A stretch of 6,684 bases of DNA from Kiritimatiellota bacterium (GTDB lineage Bacteria; Verrucomicrobiota; Kiritimatiellia; RFP12; UBA1067): positions 1-6,684 of the forward strand of contig WRML01000128.1 of NCBI GenBank assembly GCA_009777165.1, in the 5' to 3' direction. Under the pieces are notes generated by a model, which saw nothing but the letters and a program-made list of their open reading frames with translations, was not told where the DNA came from and made no database searches. Position 1 is the first letter of the stretch. Every line of letters starts with the position of its first letter. Shown here piece by piece: positions 1 to 5,849 of this stretch. The translations under genes were made by a program, and so were the position numbers.

Positions 1-1
1 C

Positions 2-145
2 AACAGCTACACACGCCCGGCACTCAACGACAACGCCCCGTTCGACCTCTTCGCCTTCATCGATGGCGCGGAGATACCCGGCAAGCTCGGCATCGCGAGG
101 ACGCCCGCCAACGACATCCTCCTGAAGCCCCCGCTCCCCGGATAG
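2..145 (+). CDS. C-terminal end of an unidentified protein (5' truncated)
   Basis: An open frame enters from the left edge and ends at TAG 143-145, giving 47 residues that end in LLKPPLPG. The frame favours C-ending codons (AAC, GAC, GCC, TTC, CTC, ATC), as does the start of the next gene, which supports real coding. The segment is mixed hydrophobic and acidic (PFDLFAFIDGAEIPGKLG) and shows no membrane segment, no repeat and no motif I can tie to a family. The start lies outside the window, so length and function cannot be judged. No strong terminator follows it. It could be the tail of another secreted protein, but nothing visible proves that. Confidence 0.4.
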   Translation, partial: NSYTRPALNDNAPFDLFAFIDGAEIPGKLGIARTPANDILLKPPLPG

Positions 146-182
146 CCGCCTGGGACACCGAGCTTCACGGACGCGAAAACAC

Positions 183-368
183 GGGGCGTACTTACCTTGT
201 CCGAAAAACGGGATGTTGCCGCGCCGCGTCCCTGTTCGCCAGCATACGGACGCCAAAACGCCAAAACGCCGCCGAAATCCACCGCCCATGCCATGCCGCC
301 AACGTTTTCGGACATACTAACCGCACCCCGGGGCGCACTTACCCTGACAAAGGCGCACTTACTTTGTC
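183..368 (+). repeat. Three copies of a CTTAC-centred 19-bp repeat
   Basis: Seen directly: GGGGCGTACTTACCTTGTC at 183-201, GGGGCGCACTTACCCTGAC at 330-348 and AAGGCGCACTTACTTTGTC at 350-368. The last two are exactly 20 bp apart. A shorter TACTTAC also occurs at 474-480 near the promoter. Spaced direct copies could be protein-binding sites or remnants of an interspersed repeat. Nothing in the sequence decides between these. Confidence 0.55.
251..270 (+). repeat. Short tandem CGCCAAAA repeat
   Basis: CGCCAAAA occurs at 251-258 and 259-266, followed by a partial CGCC at 267-270. No function can be assigned to this simple-sequence repeat. Confidence 0.4.
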
Positions 369-434
369 AATTGACCACAAAAACAATCCACCCCCACGTT
401 CCGCTTCCAGCGTCTGCAAAGGCGAATTCCTCTA

Positions 435-463
435 TTGACTTTATCAGGATAAATGGATAAAGT
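435..463 (+). promoter_or_regulatory. Candidate sigma70 promoter of the 554 gene
   Basis: TTGACT (435-440) matches five of six bases of the -35 consensus. After a 17-bp spacer comes TAAAGT (458-463), a four of six -10 match. It lies in an AT-rich patch about 90 bases upstream of the start codon and has a normal leader length. TATACT at 472-477 is an alternative -10 but lacks a good -35. Confidence 0.45.
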
Positions 464-464
464 C
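437..464. promoter_or_regulatory. Perfect 9-bp dyad over the promoter core (possible operator)
   Basis: GACTTTATC (437-445) and GATAAAGTC (456-464) are exact reverse complements separated by 10 bp. The dyad overlaps the second half of the -35 box and the whole -10 candidate. A dimeric repressor bound here would block RNA polymerase. The symmetry is seen directly, while the operator role is inference. Confidence 0.45.
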
Positions 465-553
465 TATACCGTATACTTACAACACAAAAGGTTTTTGAAA
501 CCCAAATGTGTGTGAGAAACAAGAAAGAGTTGTTGAGAGAAGAGGAGTAAAAC

Positions 554-2974
554 ATGAAAAAATCTCTATTCATCGTTGTTGGTCTGCTGGCGGGTGTGGC
601 ATACTCCGACTTCAACGCCTACGTCTACTCCGGCGGCGCAAGGATCGAAGTCCCCGAGGGCCTGATCCGTACCGTGGACATCCCGCTCGAGCGACCCACG
701 GGCCTCGGCGTCTCCGCCATCAACATCTCCAACGGCGGCTCCGGCTACATCGCCCCCCCCTACGTCCACATCACGGGCGGCGGCGGCAACGGCGCAACCG
801 CCATCGCCAACATTGACCGTGAATTCGGGAAAGTCACGAGCATCGAGATTACCAGCCCCGGCACGGGATACACCTCCAACCCCACCGTCGAGTTTCTCGG
901 CGGCGGCGGCTCCGGCGTCACCTACTCCGTCGTCATCGCCCCCAATATCTCGGGCGGCCTCACCAAGACAGGCGGCGGAACCCTCATCCTCAACGCCCCC
1001 TGTACCTACACCGGCCCCACCGTCGTCGAGGCCGGGACCCTCGTGCTCGCACGTGCCGATGCCATCCACCCCGACTCCGAAATCATCATCGGTAGCTATG
1101 GCACCCTCGACCTTGGCGGTTATGAGTTAGGGGGGAATCCCATCACGGGGGAAGGAACAATCGTCAACGGAACCTTGGGTAGCGAGGTCGTCATCAGTCC
1201 AGCGGGTGATAACGCGATTGGCGAGCTCACGCTCAGCAATGTCATCATCGGCTCAGGCGTTGTATACCGCGTCACGATACACGACCCCGTCTGTGACCTG
1301 ATCACCTTTTCCTCTGAGCCTGTTGATTTGACTGGGCTGACAATCGTGCCGTCCAATCCGGAATCTGCCGCACCCGCCGGTAGTAGCTACATCATCGCCA
1401 CTGCGGAAGGCGGCTTCATTGGCAGACCTGCACTTGACGGTTTCGATCCCGAGTGGAGGGTGATATGCAACGGGAACGAACTTCTGCTCACCACCCAAGC
1501 GATGACATATTACGTCAGCCCTAATGGGAATGACACCGCCGCAGGGACAAGCTGGGAAACGGCGAAGCAGACGATTCAAGTGGCGATTGACCTTGCCAAT
1601 AGAGCAGGGGATGAGGTCGTCGTCACGAACGGTGTGTATGCGCCGGTTGTGGCAACCAATGGAATCACGATTAAGAGTGTCAACGGCGCGGAAACAACAA
1701 TCATTGACGGCGGAGGCACGAACCGTTGCGCAGCGCTCGATTCTGGCACTACCCTCACGGGGTTCACATTGACGAACGGAACGGTGACGAACAGATCGGT
1801 TTTTGCCGGTAACTACGGTGGCGGAGCAAATGGCGGCACACTGAATACCTGTGTGCTGACGGGGAACAAGACGGCGAGCAGAGGCGGTGGAGCGTATGGT
1901 TCCATACTGAACAATTGCATCCTGACAGGGAACAAGGCTCCCAACGGCGGCGGGGCGTATGGCTGTACATTGAACAACTGCACACTGACAGGGAATGAGG
2001 CAGGCTCCTCCCCTAACAATGGCGGTGGTCTCGCCCTTTCTAAGCAACAGGGCACCTGTATCATCATCCGTGGTGGCGGCGGTATTGCTGTGGCGTATGG
2101 CTGCACGGTAAACAACAGTGTTGTCTGGGGGAACATTGGAGGCAACTGGACGAATTGTGCTGTTCGCTATTCCTGCACGACACCATTGCCTACAGGCACA
2201 TCCGACGGCGGTGGGAACATTGACGCAGACCCGCTTTTCGTGGATGCGGCAAACGGGGATTTCAGGTTGTCGGCAAATTCGCCGTGTCTCAAAGCCGGGG
2301 ATGTTTCCTCTGTTGTCGGGACACTTGACCTTGATGGGCAACCGCGCATCCAAAACGGAAAGGTGGACATGGGGGCATATCAATCCTTCCAAGGCATTCG
2401 CACAGAAACCGTTGGCGGATATATTTATACTTACGAGGTGGTGAACGGTGGCGTAACAATCACTACAGGCGTTGATTATCAAAATGCCATTTCACCAAGC
2501 CCCGTAGGGACACTGACAATCCCTTCCTCTTTAGGAGGGTATCCTGTCGTGGCTATTGGGGATTACGCGTTTTACGATTGCGACCATTTGGCGAACGTGA
2601 TCATTCCCGAAGGTGTCATGTCCATCGGGGGGTGGGCATTCGCCTTTTGCTGGCGTTTGAGGAGTATAACGATTTCATCGGGTGTTACGTCCATTGGGGA
2701 TTACGCGTTTTACTTTTGTGACCGTTTGACAAGCATGACAATTCCGCCGAGTGTCACGTCTATCGGAGATTGGGCTTTCGCCGAGTGTATCGGTTTGTGC
2801 GAAGTGTTTATGGAGGGTAATGCGCCATGTGTTGGGATTGACGTCTATGACTGGACTCCTTCGAGTTTGACGACTTACGTTATGCCCGGTTCAAAAGGTT
2901 GGGATGGTAATCCGAACTCTATGGTATTACCTGTCCAGTGGAATCAACGAAATATCGCATATCTGACACAATGA
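554..2974 (+). CDS. Exported mosaic repeat protein: autotransporter-type repeat, beta-helix and BspA-like LRR domains
   Basis: An 806-residue protein with a Sec-type signal peptide (KK, then a hydrophobic stretch, likely cut after AYS at residue 18). Domains in order are two 35-residue Gly-rich modules (53-87, 94-128), an autotransporter-associated beta-strand repeat (about 133-163, GLTKTGGGTLIL then GPTVVEAGTL), and a linker (170-316). Next is a parallel beta-helix opening with YYVSPNGNDTAAGTSW (319-334), with GGGAYG.TLNNC.LTGN coils at 422-488 and a closing DADPLFVDAANGDFRL/MGAYQ segment (557-609). Last are four BspA-type leucine-rich repeats of exactly 23 residues (668-759). The start is set by AGGAG at 543-547, six bases before ATG. 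No outer-membrane barrel, PEP-CTERM or LPXTG anchor is visible at the C-terminus. Such proteins are usually surface or secreted adhesins or glycan-binding proteins, but no catalytic residues are recognisable, so the role is open. Tandem stops TGATGA end it. Confidence 0.85.
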   Translation: MKKSLFIVVGLLAGVAYSDFNAYVYSGGARIEVPEGLIRTVDIPLERPTGLGVSAINISNGGSGYIAPPYVHITGGGGNGATAIANIDREFGKVTSIEITSPGTGYTSNPTVEFLGGGGSGVTYSVVIAPNISGGLTKTGGGTLILNAPCTYTGPTVVEAGTLVLARADAIHPDSEIIIGSYGTLDLGGYELGGNPITGEGTIVNGTLGSEVVISPAGDNAIGELTLSNVIIGSGVVYRVTIHDPVCDLITFSSEPVDLTGLTIVPSNPESAAPAGSSYIIATAEGGFIGRPALDGFDPEWRVICNGNELLLTTQAMTYYVSPNGNDTAAGTSWETAKQTIQVAIDLANRAGDEVVVTNGVYAPVVATNGITIKSVNGAETTIIDGGGTNRCAALDSGTTLTGFTLTNGTVTNRSVFAGNYGGGANGGTLNTCVLTGNKTASRGGGAYGSILNNCILTGNKAPNGGGAYGCTLNNCTLTGNEAGSSPNNGGGLALSKQQGTCIIIRGGGGIAVAYGCTVNNSVVWGNIGGNWTNCAVRYSCTTPLPTGTSDGGGNIDADPLFVDAANGDFRLSANSPCLKAGDVSSVVGTLDLDGQPRIQNGKVDMGAYQSFQGIRTETVGGYIYTYEVVNGGVTITTGVDYQNAISPSPVGTLTIPSSLGGYPVVAIGDYAFYDCDHLANVIIPEGVMSIGGWAFAFCWRLRSITISSGVTSIGDYAFYFCDRLTSMTIPPSVTSIGDWAFAECIGLCEVFMEGNAPCVGIDVYDWTPSSLTTYVMPGSKGWDGNPNSMVLPVQWNQRNIAYLTQ
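710..937 (+). repeat. Two-copy Gly-rich 35-residue module
   Basis: Within the 806-residue protein, residues 53-87 (710-814) and 94-128 (833-937) align without gaps: V.(S/A)I.I followed by GSGY or GTGY, a Pro, then V...GGGG.G. The copies are separated by six residues. This looks like an internal duplication of a beta-rich unit. I do not assign a function to it. Confidence 0.6.
1817..2017 (+). repeat. Beta-helix coils GGGAYG.TLNNC.LTGN
   Basis: Three consecutive coils of 21 to 24 residues (about 422-488) share GGGAxG, a hydrophobic residue, NNC or NTC, then a hydrophobic LTGN turn. The Asn and Cys positions stack in a ladder typical of right-handed parallel beta-helix proteins. A degraded fourth coil follows at about 489-527 and ends in YGCTVNNSVVWGN. 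Confidence 0.7.
2555..2830 (+). repeat. Four BspA-type leucine-rich repeats of 23 residues
   Basis: Residues 668-690, 691-713, 714-736 and 737-759 each start IG(D/G)(Y/W)AF and carry a Cys, a Leu and a central hydrophobic strand (for example LTSMTIPPSVTS). The fixed 23-residue period is the hallmark of the BspA/LRR_5 family. Only the fourth copy has lost its final TS signature. Confidence 0.8.
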
Positions 2975-2988
2975 TGACAGGGATGTCT

Positions 2989-3003
2989 AGCAATTAGCAA
3001 TTG
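2989..3003 (+). repeat. Small AGCAATT repeat with 5-bp hairpin
   Basis: AGCAATT occurs twice in tandem (2989-3002), which also makes CAATT-AGC-AATTG (2991-3003), a weak hairpin 16 bases after the stop codon. It is followed by A residues rather than T, so it does not look like an intrinsic terminator on the + strand. Confidence 0.3.
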
Positions 3004-3042
3004 AAAAAAGGAATGCGCTATAGCCATCAACCGGCAGCGTCT

Positions 3043-3072
3043 GCTAAACGAACATTTGCCAAACGAACATTC
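3043..3072 (+). repeat. 15-bp tandem duplication upstream of cimA
   Basis: GCTAAACGAACATTT (3043-3057) and GCCAAACGAACATTC (3058-3072) sit head to tail with 13 of 15 bases identical. They lie just upstream of the weak cimA promoter candidate. A regulator site and a slippage duplication are both possible. Confidence 0.5.
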
Positions 3073-3074
3073 CC

Positions 3075-3103
3075 TTGCATTGCCTCACGTTCCCTGTTAT
3101 TTT
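3075..3103 (+). promoter_or_regulatory. Weak promoter candidate for cimA
   Basis: TTGCAT (3075-3080), a 17-bp spacer and TATTTT (3098-3103) lie 35 bases upstream of the cimA start. Both boxes are poor matches to the sigma70 consensus. The sequence ACGTTCC also occurs twice here (3087-3093 and 3107-3113), 20 bp apart. Confidence 0.25.
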
Positions 3104-3137
3104 ATTACGTTCCTTTGTGTAAAAGGAAGGATCCATT

Positions 3138-4721
3138 ATGAGCCAAGGCAAGACCAAAGTCTTCATTTACGACACGACGTTGCGTGACGGGGCGCAGGGC
3201 GAGGGCATCTCGTTTTCGGACACCGGGAAAATCCGTTTCGCGAAACGGCTTGATGATTTCGGCGTTGACTTTATCGAGGGCGGTTTCGCCGGGTCGAACC
3301 CGCGTGACCTGTGTTTCTTCGAGGACATCCGCAACGAGAAACTCACCCATGCGAAAATCACGGCGTTCGGCAGTACGCGCCGCGCGGACATGGATGCGAA
3401 GGACGATCCGCAACTGGCTGGCCTACTCGCGGCGAAGACCGAGTGGGTCACGATTTACGGCAAGTCGTGGCTGTTGCACGTCACGGACGTGCTGCGCACG
3501 ACAGGCGAGAACAATCTGCAGATGATCGCCGACACGGTCGGGTACCTGAAAGAGGCCGGACGGAACGTGTTCTTCGATGCCGAGCATTTCTTTGACGGCT
3601 ATAAGGACGACGGTGCTTATGCGCTGAAGGCGCTCGATGCCGCGCTCCGCGCCGGTGCCGCCGGGATCGTGCTGTGCGACACCAACGGCGGTTGTCTGCC
3701 GCACGAGATTTTCGAGATTACGCGGAGCGTCTGCCAAGCGTTCCCCGATGCGCAGGTCGGTATCCACACGCATAACGACAGCGGGCTGGCGGTCGCCAAC
3801 TCGCTGGAGGCTGTCCGCGCCGGGGCGCGTCATGTGCAAGGCACCATCAACGGCTACGGCGAGCGCACGGGCAACGCGAACCTCGTGAGCATCATCCCGG
3901 CGATTGAACTCAAGATGGGGTTGCGCGGTGTCGGCGCGACGCAGCTGCCGCTGCTGTGCGACGTGTCCGCGCTGACGGCCGACCTCGTCAACCAGCGGGC
4001 GGACCCGCGCCAGCCGTATGTGGGGCGCACGGCGTTCAGCCACAAGGCGGGGATGCACGTCAACGCGGTCCAGAAGAACGCGAAAACGTTTGAACATATC
4101 CAGCCCGAGCAGGTCGGCAACGAACGCCATGTGCTGGTCTCGGAATTGTCCGGCGCATCGAACGTGCTGATGAAAGCCAAGGAGCTGGGCATTGACGTTT
4201 CCGCCATCAGCAAGAAAGACGTGCACCCCATCCTCGAAGGGCTCAAAGACCGCGAGCGCCAGGGGTATTCGTATGAATCGGCGGACGGCTCGTTCAAGAT
4301 ACTGCTCCAGAAGATGCTCAACCGGCACAAGCCGTTCTTCGAGTTGGAGGGCTTCCGCGTCATCGTCGAGAAACGCGGGCGCGACGAGCCGTGCATCTCC
4401 GAGGCGACCGTCAAAGTCAAGGTCGCGGACGAGACGAGGCTCACTGCCGGCGAGGGACACGGCCCCGTTGACGCGCTCAACGCCGCGCTACGTTCCGTGC
4501 TAACGCCGTTCTACCCCGCGATCACCGACATCACGCTGACCGACTACCGCGTCCGCATCCTTGACCCCGAGGAAGCCACACGTGCCATGACGCGCGTGTT
4601 GATCGAATCCAGCGACGGCAAGGCGCAATGGGGCACGGTCGGCGTTTCCGACAACATCATCGAAGCCTCCTGGCAAGCCCTGCTCGATAGCATTGAGCAC
4701 AAACTGTTGAACGGGCAATGA
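3138..4721 (+). CDS. cimA: (R)-citramalate synthase
   Basis: Condenses acetyl-CoA with pyruvate to give (R)-citramalate, the first step of the threonine-independent route to 2-oxobutanoate and isoleucine, in the cytoplasm. The 527 residues match the usual length. The N-terminal HMG-CoA-lyase-like barrel starts with YDTTLRDGAQGEGISFS (11-27; R16 and metal ligand D17), then EGGFAGSNPRD (47-57). The second metal site is HTHND (210-214) and the GERTGNANL loop is at 241-249. SHKAGMHV (301-308) lies in the linker, and the LeuA-type regulatory dimer domain fills about 397-525 with AEGHGPVDALNAALR-like and DYRVRIL motifs. The EGISFS and GGFAGSNP signatures favour citramalate synthase over 2-isopropylmalate or homocitrate synthase. 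The start is fixed by AGGAAGGA at 3124-3131, six bases before ATG. No other isoleucine or leucine gene is adjacent. Feedback control by isoleucine is known for the family but cannot be read here. Confidence 0.92.
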   Translation: MSQGKTKVFIYDTTLRDGAQGEGISFSDTGKIRFAKRLDDFGVDFIEGGFAGSNPRDLCFFEDIRNEKLTHAKITAFGSTRRADMDAKDDPQLAGLLAAKTEWVTIYGKSWLLHVTDVLRTTGENNLQMIADTVGYLKEAGRNVFFDAEHFFDGYKDDGAYALKALDAALRAGAAGIVLCDTNGGCLPHEIFEITRSVCQAFPDAQVGIHTHNDSGLAVANSLEAVRAGARHVQGTINGYGERTGNANLVSIIPAIELKMGLRGVGATQLPLLCDVSALTADLVNQRADPRQPYVGRTAFSHKAGMHVNAVQKNAKTFEHIQPEQVGNERHVLVSELSGASNVLMKAKELGIDVSAISKKDVHPILEGLKDRERQGYSYESADGSFKILLQKMLNRHKPFFELEGFRVIVEKRGRDEPCISEATVKVKVADETRLTAGEGHGPVDALNAALRSVLTPFYPAITDITLTDYRVRILDPEEATRAMTRVLIESSDGKAQWGTVGVSDNIIEASWQALLDSIEHKLLNGQ

Positions 4722-4750
4722 CGACGTATTCTGACCTGCCGACACCGAAT

Positions 4751-4885
4751 GCGTAGCGCGCGACAGGCGTGGGGCTGTGACAAAAAAAATGGAGGCCGAG
4801 GGGACACAGGGGGGAGTCCCCTTTTGAAAGGGGGTGCCTCCGTATCCGGAGGTGGGGGTTTGTTCTTTCTGCGTAGCCCGACAGG
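4751..4885 (+). repeat. Split direct repeat bracketing the hairpin cluster
   Basis: GCGTAGC-GCG-CGACAGG (4751-4767) and GCGTAGC-C-CGACAGG (4871-4885) share both 7-bp halves. They lie 120 bp apart on either side of the hairpins. This could mark the ends of a small repeat element, or be two copies of a separate repeat. Confidence 0.4.
4791..4852. other. Cluster of mutually exclusive GC-rich hairpins after cimA
   Basis: Four perfect pairings share bases: GGAGGC (4791-4796) with GCCTCC (4836-4841), GGGGAC (4800-4805) with GTCCCC (4816-4821), CCCCTTT (4818-4824) with AAAGGGG (4827-4833), and CCTCCG (4837-4842) with CGGAGG (4847-4852) around a TATC loop. The + strand lacks a T run afterwards. On the - strand the outer stem is followed by eight T (A run 4782-4789), so it resembles a terminator only in that direction. 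It could instead be a REP-like interspersed element or an mRNA 3' stabiliser. Confidence 0.5.
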
Positions 4886-4912
4886 GTTAAAAAATCGCGG
4901 CTAAAAAATCGT
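4885..4912 (+). repeat. 14-bp tandem repeat
   Basis: GGTTAAAAAATCGC (4885-4898) is followed directly by GGCTAAAAAATCGT (4899-4912), with 12 of 14 bases identical. It lies 28 bp upstream of the promoter candidate for the 5027 gene. Confidence 0.5.
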
Positions 4913-4939
4913 TTGCGGAGTGGATGGGGATTTGGTAAA

Positions 4940-4969
4940 TTGAATTTCCTATTCATTTGATGTGATAAT
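4940..4969 (+). promoter_or_regulatory. Extended -10 promoter candidate for the 5027 gene
   Basis: TTGAAT (4940-4945), an 18-bp spacer ending in TGT, and GATAAT (4964-4969). The -10 matches five of six bases and the preceding TG fits the extended -10 motif. It is the best promoter-like sequence in the window and sits about 55 bases upstream of the start codon. Confidence 0.5.
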
Positions 4970-4976
4970 TTTTTTT

Positions 4977-4993
4977 CTCGCAGAGGCACAGAG
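4977..4993 (-). repeat. CTCTGTGCCTCTGCGAG repeat, inverted copy
   Basis: CTCGCAGAGGCACAGAG on the + strand is the reverse complement of the repeat found at the head of the next two genes (5530 and 5850). It lies in the leader of the 5027 gene, between its promoter candidate and its ribosome site. Confidence 0.55.
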
Positions 4994-5026
4994 TTTTTTT
5001 TGATTGAAGAAAGGAAAGGCTATTTA

Positions 5027-5359
5027 ATGGGACAGCGTTTTGGATTCTGCGACTGCCGTATGGTCAAAGACGATTCGCGGATTTTCTTCTATAAAGACCC
5101 CGAGCGGAAATGGAAAGGTGTTGTGGTCAATCTCGCCCACAGCAAGGCATGGAAGTTTTTGGGTTGGACGGTTGTGCCGGCGATACTGTTCCCGATTGCG
5201 GTTCTCGGATTGTGGAGAGGGACTAACCCTGCCTTGTTTTGGAAAGTGTTTGGCATATTGTCTGCGCTCTATGTCGCCTATTGCAGTGCTACGTGCATCT
5301 ACGCCTTCCGTATGGCTGCCAAGGAAGAAAAGAATGAAAACAGGTATTGGAAACATTAA
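5027..5359 (+). CDS. Small two-segment membrane protein, unrecognised
   Basis: A 110-residue protein. An N-terminal soluble part of about 44 residues (with CDC at 8-10 and many charged residues) is followed by two hydrophobic segments at about 45-63 (FLGWTVVPAILFPIAVLGLW) and 72-94, and a basic, charged tail ending RYWKH. Both termini are probably on the same side of the inner membrane. The start chosen is ATG 5027, with GGAAAGG at 5013-5019 seven bases upstream. An in-frame TTG at 5000 would add nine residues but has only a T run before it. The gene has its own promoter candidate, so it is probably not cotranscribed with cimA. I do not recognise the family and assign no function. Confidence 0.6.
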   Translation: MGQRFGFCDCRMVKDDSRIFFYKDPERKWKGVVVNLAHSKAWKFLGWTVVPAILFPIAVLGLWRGTNPALFWKVFGILSALYVAYCSATCIYAFRMAAKEEKNENRYWKH

Positions 5360-5523
5360 CCGTCTCGAAATAATCTGGACACGTTACACAGAGTTTCGCA
5401 GAGAAGGCACAGAGGGACACAGAGTTTATTTTTGCATCCTCTGTGCAACTCTGTGGTTCTCCGTGCAACTCTGTGAAACGTTAACTGCATGCCTGTCTTG
5501 TCCAAACAATGATGAGACGCTTA
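5358..5523. repeat. Long imperfect foldback element of the CAGAG family
   Basis: The arms at 5381-5424 and 5439-5482 are complementary over about 35 of 45 aligned positions around a 14-base loop. Each arm contains CACAGAG or CTCTGTG every 10 to 21 bases. Outside them, CGTCTC...GGACA (5361-5382) pairs again with TGTCC...GAGACG (5500-5519) once about 17 extra bases in the right arm are looped out. The element starts at the stop codon of the upstream gene and ends before the leader of the next. In RNA it would be a large hairpin, and in DNA it resembles a MITE or foldback repeat. Confidence 0.65.
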
Positions 5524-5529
5524 GTAACC

Positions 5530-5567
5530 CTGCGCCTCTGCGAGAAGGAAAAGGAATGGCGATGAAA
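5530..5567 (+). repeat. Leader cassette copy 1 with ribosome site and start codon
   Basis: The 38 bases run from CTGCGCCTCTGCGAGAAG through AAGGA (5551-5555) and ATGGC to ATGAAA, the start of the 5562 gene. They match 5850-5887 at 36 of 38 positions, differing only at 5548 and 5561. The copies are exactly 320 bp apart. Confidence 0.7.
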
Positions 5568-5843
5568 GCAAAATTCGGAATCTTGAGTATTGTATGTTTT
5601 GTTGTGTTTCTGATTGGTGTATTCATGGCTCCAGAGATTGCGCGTAGATCTGGGTCGTGTCCTGCAGGTTCTATCGGTGTTGCTTTTTCGGCAACTTTGA
5701 TGTGTCTTGTTGGAACGGTATTCGGGGTCATTGGCGCAATCAAACGGGAAACCCCCAAGGCGTGTTATATCGTTGGGCTTGTGCTTAATGTCGGACCCCT
5801 AGTGATGCTGGGGGCGGTTCTTTTGATGGATGCGTACAAGTAA
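5562..5843 (+). CDS. Small three-segment membrane protein, unrecognised
   Basis: A 93-residue, very hydrophobic protein with three predicted membrane segments at about 5-23, 39-60 and 68-90. A short loop with EIARRSGSCPAG lies after the first segment and KRETPK between the second and third. The C-terminus is DAYK. The ATG at 5562 has AAGGA six bases upstream. An in-frame ATG at 5556 (adding MA) overlaps that site, but a second purine run at 5544-5549 could serve it. The frame stays open far upstream, but that part runs through the repeat element and is not protein-like. The leader is a near-copy of the hemC leader. I cannot name the family. The high hydrophobicity makes a real membrane protein likely. 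Confidence 0.6.
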   Translation: MKAKFGILSIVCFVVFLIGVFMAPEIARRSGSCPAGSIGVAFSATLMCLVGTVFGVIGAIKRETPKACYIVGLVLNVGPLVMLGAVLLMDAYK

Positions 5844-5849
5844 TTCTCT

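Larger units (their letters stand above)
146..553. other. Intergenic region with repeats and a promoter
   Basis: These 408 bases contain no convincing gene. The short open frames on both strands have biased, low-complexity translations and no ribosome site. The left two thirds are GC-rich and carry three copies of a 19-bp repeat and a small 8-bp tandem repeat. A near-inverted pair, TGTCCGAAAAACG (199-211) and CGTTTTCGGACA (303-314), differs by one base. From about 430 the sequence becomes AT-rich and holds the promoter of the 554 gene. Confidence 0.6.
4722..5026. other. Intergenic region rich in hairpins and short repeats
   Basis: These 305 bases hold no supportable gene. They contain a GC-rich hairpin cluster (4791-4852), a split direct repeat around it (4751-4767 and 4871-4885) and a 14-bp tandem repeat (4885-4912). 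An AT-rich promoter (4940-4969) and one CGCAGAG-family repeat (4977-4993) follow, leading to the next gene. Confidence 0.6.

Noticed and set aside
1253..2482. 409-residue open frame on the - strand
   Set aside because: It lies entirely opposite the repeat protein gene. Its translation is the reverse shadow of the beta-helix repeats, and the + strand product has clear domains and a ribosome site.
2991..3003. Terminator after the 806-residue gene
   Set aside because: The stem has only five A/T-rich pairs and is followed by A rather than T, so it is too weak to call.
3423..4460. 345-residue open frame on the - strand
   Set aside because: It is opposite cimA, rich in Arg, Leu and Val as expected for a shadow of a GC-rich gene, and has no ribosome site. 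CimA motifs cover the whole + strand frame.
4657..4989. 110-residue - strand open frame after cimA
   Set aside because: It runs through hairpins and repeats and into the cimA 3' end, has no ribosome site and has a low-complexity translation.
5000..5026. TTG start for the 5027 gene
   Set aside because: Only a T run precedes it, whereas ATG 5027 has GGAAAGG at a normal distance.
5381..5482. Possible CRISPR array
   Set aside because: CACAGAG/CTCTGTG units are only 7 bp, irregularly spaced and inverted about a centre. There are no uniform repeats or spacers and no cas gene.
5040..5555. Upstream extension of the 5562 gene to a 267-residue protein
   Set aside because: The extra part overlaps the 5027 gene in another frame and then reads through the foldback repeat. 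A good ribosome site directly precedes ATG 5562.
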